DNA of 9,568 nucleotides from an uncultured Oscillospiraceae bacterium (lineage in GTDB: Bacteria; Bacillota; Clostridia; Oscillospirales; Oscillospiraceae), in NCBI GenBank assembly GCA_910587345.1, contig CAJUKH010000009.1, forward strand, positions 1-9,568. Direction: 5' to 3'. A model generated the notes under the pieces. That model had not been told where the DNA came from. It ran no database searches and worked only from the letters and a program-made list of their open reading frames with translations. Positions 5,311 through 9,568 of this stretch are shown piece by piece. A program made the translations under genes and the position numbers. Within the stretch, counting starts at the first letter, position 1; every line of letters starts with the position of its first letter.

Positions 5311-5321
5311 ATGTGCGAACG
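5304..5321. repeat. Inverted-repeat arm over the -35 box of the 52-aa gene promoter
   Basis: The 18 bases gtttcaaatgtgcgaacg are the partner of 5245-5262. The arm includes the -35 hexamer. The centres of the two arms are 59 bp apart. It could be an operator pair or, in read-through RNA, a stem that hides the start codon. Confidence 0.6.
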
Positions 5322-5330
5322 GGTATGTAA

Positions 5331-5351
5331 GTGGCCCGCTGTGCGGGCCAC
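5331..5351 (-). terminator. Perfect GC hairpin after the surface-protein gene
   Basis: GTGGCCCGC, loop ACA, GCGGGCCAC forms a perfect 9-bp stem starting 10 bases after the TAA of the SpaA/Cna-B gene. It is followed by TTACATACC, without a proper T tract, so it may be an inefficient terminator or an mRNA 3'-end stabiliser. Confidence 0.5.
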
Positions 5352-5361
5352 AGGGATGTGC

Positions 5362-8300
5362 TTAATACCCCGTTCGGGGGAGGGTCGTAGGAGGTGCGTA
5401 GACCTTCGTCACCCAGCGGGTGGTAGCCATGATCCACTGGCCGTTGTAGACGCCGCCTACGTCCGCCTGGTTCACAAACTGGCTTCCGCCCTTGGCCCAG
5501 GACACAACAGTGCAGTCGATCTTGGGGGCTTCCACCTGCCGGAAGTTGGCGGGAACGACGCCGAACACAAACATCACCTCTGTGACGTACTCGTTGGACG
5601 CCAGCCGCAGGGCCACGGGGGACGCCTCCAGCACATAGTTCTGCTGGGTGTTCAGGCTGTCCGCCAGCACACGGTAGTCGGCCCCGGAGAGATTGGTCTT
5701 GTAGACGATCTTGTAGCTGCCAGCGGCATTGTAGGTGCCGGTGGTGATCTTCGCCAGCCGCACCGCCTCCACGGGCAGGGTGTCCCTCCAATAAAAAGAG
5801 GTGAGCGCCGTGGTGGAGTTGTTGCCGATGTTGGAGAACGTGTAGCGGATGTTCTGACCGGGCATGACCTCAGCATAGCCGGTTTTCTGGATTGCCACGT
5901 TGGTATAAAGGCTCTTGTTGGTCATGGCCGCTTTGACGATCTGGCCTGCGTGTTCGATCTCCACGTCGATGGGGGTCTTGTCCAGGGCGTAGAAGTCCGC
6001 AGCCTGGGATTCCACCACCTTGTAGCGGCCCAGGGGCAGGGGCTTGGACACGGCCACGCCGTTCTTATCGGTGCGGATGGTGTCAACAAGGTTGCCGGTG
6101 CGGTAGTGGTAAATCTCAAACACGGTGCCGGGGATGGGGGTGCCAGCGGGCCAGCCGTTCATGCTGTTGTAGTCGGCGCTGGTCTTGGTCACTTGGATTT
6201 GCCCTGTGACGGCGGTGTTCTTCCAGGTGATAGTGGTGCAGCCGCCGTACTCCACATAAATGGTCTTGGGCTGGGTGTCCAGGATATAGCCCTCGGCGCA
6301 CTCAATTTCCCGGATGGTGTATCTGCCGTCCGCAAGCCCGCCGTCTACATAAACATAGCCCTCGTTATCGCTTTCATAGGTGCCCACGGGGTTGCCCTTG
6401 GCGTCGGAAAGCAGGAATTTCACGCCATAAATCCCCTTGCCGGTCACACTGTCGATCTTGTGGATGATGGCGCTGCCGGTCTGCCGGTTGGTGATCTCCA
6501 ACGTGGCGGTGCTGCCGTCCTTTACCTCAATCTGATAGGGCTGGCTGTCCAACTGATAGCCCTTGGCCGCTTTCAGCTCCGTTACCTGATACCAGCCCTT
6601 TTCCGCTTCGGGCAGGGAAATGACGCCGGAGCGGTCGGTGGTGTAGGTGCCAACGATCTCCCCGTTGAGCTTGCGGATTTCAAACTGGACGCCGCTGATG
6701 CGCTCCCCGGTTTCCTCGTCTTTCTTGATGATGGTCAAACCGCCCACCTTCGTGTTGTAGACGGTGATGGTCTGTGTGTCGGTGGGGTTCACCTTGACGG
6801 TCTGCGTCTTGGTGCCCTCGTCCATCACATAACCGAGCAGGGGCTTGGTTTCCGTGATGACCAGCGTACCCACCACGCCGGAAATGCGGATTTCGCCGTT
6901 GGCGTCGGTTTTATAGAGACCCTTACTGGACAGGTGGCCGTAGTCGTCGTCCAGATAGCTCCCGTCCGCATAGGTGATCTGGAACTCCACCCCGGCCAGG
7001 GGGTTGCCGGTCTGCTTGTCCAGCTTCTTCACCACGATGGTTCCCTGCTTGGCGTTGTAAAAACGGAGGGTCTGCGCCTCGCCCACCTTGATCTTGATGG
7101 ACTTGGGTGTTGTGTCGAGGACAAAGCCCTCCAGCGTCTTGATTTCCCTGACAGTGACGGTCACGCCGGGTTCCAGGCCCTCGATCACGATGCGGCCATT
7201 CTCGTCGGTGATGAACTCGCCGTTGGAGCTGCCTACCACCTGACCGTTGGATTCCGTCACCAGGAAAGTTACCCCTTTCAGCGGGTCAGTGGTGCCGGTG
7301 ACATACTTCTCGATAATCAGACTGGTCTTGGGGTCATTCTCAAATGTCAAATCATTGCCGCCGCTGGCTCCGCTATGATTGCCGCCATTGGTTCCGTTGC
7401 CGCCCGCGCCGCTGGTGATGCTGTTGGAGCCGTTGCGGACGATGATGGTCTGCGGGGTAGTGTTCAGTACATAGCCGCTGGGGACTTTGCTCTCGCTGAC
7501 CACGACGGTACTGCCGGGAACGAGGCCGGAAACAGTCACAGTCCCGTCCTTGCCGGTGGTGTAACGGCCCAGCACCGTCCCGTTCCCGTCCTTTACGGTA
7601 AATTCCGTACCGGGGACAGGTTTGCCAGTCACGGAGTCCAGCTTGGTCAGGGTTAAACTGCAAAGAGGCTCGTTGAGGAACACAAGGGTCTGTGTGTCCT
7701 CCGGGTTGACTGTGACGGTCTGCGTCTGTGTGGACTGGTCGATCACATAGCCGGGAGCCGCCTTGACCTCCTTGGCGACGATGGTGCCGGTCACACCGGA
7801 AATTCGGATTTCACCCTTATCGTCCGTGGTGTAAAGGCCGTTGCTGGAGAGGTGGCCGTTGGCGTTATCCACGAAACCGCCGCTGGCATAGGTGAGCTGG
7901 AATTGTGCCCCGGCAATCAAAGCGCCGGTCACGCTGTCCTTTTTCTGAATAACCAAGGAGCCAGCCCGCTTGTTCCAAAACGTCAACTGCTGGACTTCGC
8001 CGCCCTTGATGAGAATGTCCTGGGGAGTGCCGTCGATCACAAAGCCCTCCACGGTCTTGATCTCTCTGGCAATCACGGTAGTGCCAGGTTCGATGCCGTC
8101 CAGAACGATCTCACCCGCCTTGTCGGTGTAATAGGTGCCGTCGTCCGGGCCAACAGCGGCCCCGGAGCCGTCCACGACCTTAAAGCACACACCGGAAAGC
8201 GGTTCATTCTCCGTGCCCTCAATGAACTTACGAATGATAAGAGTTGTCCCAGGCTCATTATCGAAAATCAGGCTGTTGGAGATACCGGCTTTCACCACAA

Positions 8301-9568
8301 TGCTTTTGGGCGTTTCATTGAGGATATAGCCTGTTGGAGCCTTGGTTTCCGATACCATGACCGTGCTGCCGGGTTCCAGGCCGGACACGACCACGGTGCC
8401 GTCCGTCCCGGTCTTATAAATGCCATTGGTGGGGCCGACTGCGTGACCTTCACTGTCTCGGACAATAAACTCGGCGTTCGCCAGAGGCTTGCGGGTCACG
8501 GCGTCCCGCTTGGTGATGGTCAGGGTGGCCTTGGGGGTATTGGTGATGATGACGGTCTGCGTGTCGCCGTTGGCCCCAATGACCACGTTGGTGCTGGGGC
8601 TGTCCATGACATACCCTGCCGGTGCTTTTGTTTCAGTCAGTACATAGGCCCCCGGCGCGAGGTTGGTAATGCAGATTTCGCCGTTGCTGTCGGTCACAAA
8701 CAGGCCGTTCTGCGTCAGGGTGCTGTCACCAATTACACCGTCCAGGCCAACCTCACAGCCTGCGGCGGTCGCCACACGGAACTCCGCGCCGGGGAGGGGC
8801 TGGCCGGTGAGACTGTCCCGCTTCTGGATAATCAGACTGCCTTTCGGCTGGTTCTTAAAGGTGAGGGTGACGGTGTGGCCCTCCTTGATCTGCACGGCCT
8901 GGCTCTGCGTGTCGATGATAAAACCGGCAGGGGCGCGGGTTTCCGTTACCACTACGCTCTTGCCGGGTTTCAGGCCGGGGATGCGGATTTCGCCGTTCTC
9001 ATCGGTGCGGTAAATACCGTTGCTGTCCCCAATCAGTGTGCCGTCCGCATACATGATCTTAAACTCGGCGTCCTGGAGGGTGATGCTGGGATTGACGGAG
9101 CATACCTTTCTGACCAGTAAAATCCCGTCCGGGGCGTTATCAAAGCGGACGGTGACGACACTCTGCTCCCCACTGTCAGCCAGATACACCGTTTCGGAGG
9201 CGTTGATGATGGAATACCCGTCAGCCGGGTCTACTTCCTCCACCACATAGGTGCCGCTTTTCAGCCCCGTCCAAATGGCGGTGCCATTCTTCCCGGTCAC
9301 TTTCTGCCCGATGACGGTGCCGCCTGTGCCGCTGGTGCCACCCAGGTAGCGGAGCTGGAACGTGCATCCGGGCAGGGCCTCATGGGTCACGCTGTCGTAC
9401 TTCTCAATGATGATGGCGTTTAACGGTTCGTTCAAAAAAGTCAAAGTCTTGCTCTCGCCGCCGTGGATAATGACCTTCTGCGTGGTGGGTTCTTTCATCT
9501 GAAAACCGGGGGCGGGGGCCACTTCGGTCACGGTGTATTCGCCGGGGTACAGCTTCTTGCCCTGCTCA
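5362..9568 (-). CDS. Giant SpaA/Cna-B multi-domain surface protein (partial, 5' end beyond the window)
   Basis: The frame is open to the right edge and continues upstream of the GTG at 9531 with EQGKKLYPGEYTVTEVAPAP, so that codon is internal and about 1,400 C-terminal residues are seen. They comprise the end of one domain and twelve full SpaA/Cna-B domains of 89-112 residues. Each keeps the isopeptide triad: a first-strand Lys (as in IIQKRD), a Glu in the ETKAPxGY segment, and an Asn in the last strand (TFxNxP). A different 181-residue domain follows (from YTNVAIQKTGYAEVMPGQNI), resembling DUF11-like extracellular repeats. The chain ends PPTTLPRTGY-stop, a sortase-like motif with no hydrophobic anchor or basic tail. 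The expected role is a cell-surface stalk or adhesin, perhaps aiding mating-pair contact. Any signal peptide would be outside the window. No other frame below 5362 supplies an anchor. Confidence 0.93.
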   Translation of the reverse strand, partial: EQGKKLYPGEYTVTEVAPAPGFQMKEPTTQKVIIHGGESKTLTFLNEPLNAIIIEKYDSVTHEALPGCTFQLRYLGGTSGTGGTVIGQKVTGKNGTAIWTGLKSGTYVVEEVDPADGYSIINASETVYLADSGEQSVVTVRFDNAPDGILLVRKVCSVNPSITLQDAEFKIMYADGTLIGDSNGIYRTDENGEIRIPGLKPGKSVVVTETRAPAGFIIDTQSQAVQIKEGHTVTLTFKNQPKGSLIIQKRDSLTGQPLPGAEFRVATAAGCEVGLDGVIGDSTLTQNGLFVTDSNGEICITNLAPGAYVLTETKAPAGYVMDSPSTNVVIGANGDTQTVIITNTPKATLTITKRDAVTRKPLANAEFIVRDSEGHAVGPTNGIYKTGTDGTVVVSGLEPGSTVMVSETKAPTGYILNETPKSIVVKAGISNSLIFDNEPGTTLIIRKFIEGTENEPLSGVCFKVVDGSGAAVGPDDGTYYTDKAGEIVLDGIEPGTTVIAREIKTVEGFVIDGTPQDILIKGGEVQQLTFWNKRAGSLVIQKKDSVTGALIAGAQFQLTYASGGFVDNANGHLSSNGLYTTDDKGEIRISGVTGTIVAKEVKAAPGYVIDQSTQTQTVTVNPEDTQTLVFLNEPLCSLTLTKLDSVTGKPVPGTEFTVKDGNGTVLGRYTTGKDGTVTVSGLVPGSTVVVSESKVPSGYVLNTTPQTIIVRNGSNSITSGAGGNGTNGGNHSGASGGNDLTFENDPKTSLIIEKYVTGTTDPLKGVTFLVTESNGQVVGSSNGEFITDENGRIVIEGLEPGVTVTVREIKTLEGFVLDTTPKSIKIKVGEAQTLRFYNAKQGTIVVKKLDKQTGNPLAGVEFQITYADGSYLDDDYGHLSSKGLYKTDANGEIRISGVVGTLVITETKPLLGYVMDEGTKTQTVKVNPTDTQTITVYNTKVGGLTIIKKDEETGERISGVQFEIRKLNGEIVGTYTTDRSGVISLPEAEKGWYQVTELKAAKGYQLDSQPYQIEVKDGSTATLEITNRQTGSAIIHKIDSVTGKGIYGVKFLLSDAKGNPVGTYESDNEGYVYVDGGLADGRYTIREIECAEGYILDTQPKTIYVEYGGCTTITWKNTAVTGQIQVTKTSADYNSMNGWPAGTPIPGTVFEIYHYRTGNLVDTIRTDKNGVAVSKPLPLGRYKVVESQAADFYALDKTPIDVEIEHAGQIVKAAMTNKSLYTNVAIQKTGYAEVMPGQNIRYTFSNIGNNSTTALTSFYWRDTLPVEAVRLAKITTGTYNAAGSYKIVYKTNLSGADYRVLADSLNTQQNYVLEASPVALRLASNEYVTEVMFVFGVVPANFRQVEAPKIDCTVVSWAKGGSQFVNQADVGGVYNGQWIMATTRWVTKVYAPPTTLPRTGY
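5365..5382 (-). other. C-terminal LPRTGY sortase-like motif with no membrane anchor
   Basis: The last six residues before the TAA are LPRTGY, matching LPxTG. A classical sorting signal would continue with 15-20 hydrophobic residues and a positively charged tail, and these are missing. The motif is preceded by a proline/threonine linker (YAPPTT), as in genuine cell-wall proteins. Confidence 0.8.
6748..7665 (-). repeat. Three-domain super-repeat, copy 2 (domains 7-9)
   Basis: Matching segments are SGLVPGSTVVVSESKVPSGY (domain 7), VREIKTLEGFVLDTTP (domain 8) and YGHLSSKGLYKTDANGEIRI (domain 9). This copy is 51 bases longer, mostly because of the glycine-rich insertion in domain 7. Confidence 0.8.
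7357..7422 (-). other. Glycine/asparagine-rich insertion inside SpaA/Cna-B domain 7
   Basis: About 22 residues (SITSGAGGNGTNGGNHSGAS and two glycines) interrupt domain 7 just before its last strand (DLTFEND), where the equivalent domain 4 has a direct link (GISNSLIFDNEP). It is low-complexity and likely a flexible surface loop. Confidence 0.8.
7666..8532 (-). repeat. Three-domain super-repeat, copy 1 (domains 4-6)
   Basis: Domain 4 (SGLEPGSTVMVSETKAPTGY) pairs with domain 7, domain 5 (AREIKTVEGFVIDGTP) with domain 8, and domain 6 (NGHLSSNGLYTTDDKGEIRI) with domain 9. The order is conserved, which implies duplication of a three-domain unit. Confidence 0.8.

Larger units (their letters stand above)
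5908..9423 (-). repeat. Array of 12 SpaA/Cna-B domains
   Basis: Domain boundaries judged by eye from the xxxLxIxKxD start and xFxNxP end: 1, 9423-9130; 2, 9129-8845; 3, 8844-8533; 4, 8532-8251; 5, 8250-7966; 6, 7965-7666; 7, 7665-7330; 8, 7329-7048; 9, 7047-6748; 10, 6747-6481; 11, 6480-6211; 12, 6210-5908. Domain 12 is the most diverged (VTKTSADYNSMNGW insertion after the first strand). Domains 4-5-6 and 7-8-9 are one duplicated set. Confidence 0.88.

Noticed and set aside
5311..7656. A 781-codon open frame on the plus strand opposite the surface-protein gene
   Set aside because: It mirrors the repeated, GC-rich antisense of the SpaA/Cna-B array, has low-complexity Val/Gly/His-rich composition with no family features, and its length follows from the repeats in the real gene.
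7852..9120. A 422-codon plus-strand open frame
   Set aside because: It is also the antisense shadow of the SpaA/Cna-B domains; the translated sequence recurs with the domain period and shows no recognisable protein.
5908..9423. Regularly spaced repeats as a CRISPR or non-coding repeat array
   Set aside because: The roughly 280-300-base period is protein domain repetition in an open frame with diverged copies, not short identical repeats with unique spacers.
9529..9531. GTG at 9531 as the real start of the surface protein
   Set aside because: The frame continues to the window edge with a normal domain sequence (LYPGEYTVTEVAPAPGF), so the codon is an internal valine.

Overview
The window looks like the accessory or cargo part of an integrative and conjugative element (ICE) of the broad Tn1549/CTn type, from a GC-rich gut Clostridia host (Oscillospiraceae- or Lachnospiraceae-like). 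This rests on recalled resemblance: a giant SpaA/Cna-B surface protein, a C5 DNA methyltransferase and a string of short, overlapping, uncharacterised ICE-type genes, all on one strand. No conjugation, integration, rRNA, tRNA or CRISPR gene is visible, so the ICE assignment is inference.

Every supported gene lies on the minus strand, so transcription runs from high to low coordinates. First comes the 3' part of a very large surface protein (5362 to beyond 9568) with at least 12 full SpaA/Cna-B isopeptide domains, a different C-terminal domain, and a sortase-like LPRTGY sequence that is the last thing before the stop. A GC hairpin follows (5331-5351). Next is a 52-codon gene (5097-5255) with its own sigma70-like promoter and an unusual inverted repeat that joins the promoter to the start codon. 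After a second hairpin (5046-5082) comes a tightly packed cluster: a 207-aa protein, a 93-aa protein that shares its N-terminal domain, and a 315-aa protein (P2). A terminator-like hairpin with a possible antiterminator follows. Then come two overlapping genes that together make one C5-cytosine methyltransferase, then a 314-aa paralogue of P2 (P1), a 184-aa conserved hypothetical, and the first 31 codons of a further gene at the left edge.

The most notable point is the methyltransferase. Motifs IV-X are in the upstream gene and motifs I-III in the downstream gene. The enzyme is therefore both split and circularly permuted, cut exactly between motif III and motif IV with nothing evidently lost. 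It is flanked by the two paralogues P1 and P2, whose 3' ends are much more alike than the rest of the genes. No partner restriction endonuclease is visible; protection of the element against host restriction is a reasonable but unproven role.

Genes overlap or nearly touch throughout 1-5020, consistent with one translationally coupled operon. No gene-free stretch exceeds 300 bases; the largest gap, 5256-5361, holds the promoter, hairpin and inverted-repeat arm listed below.
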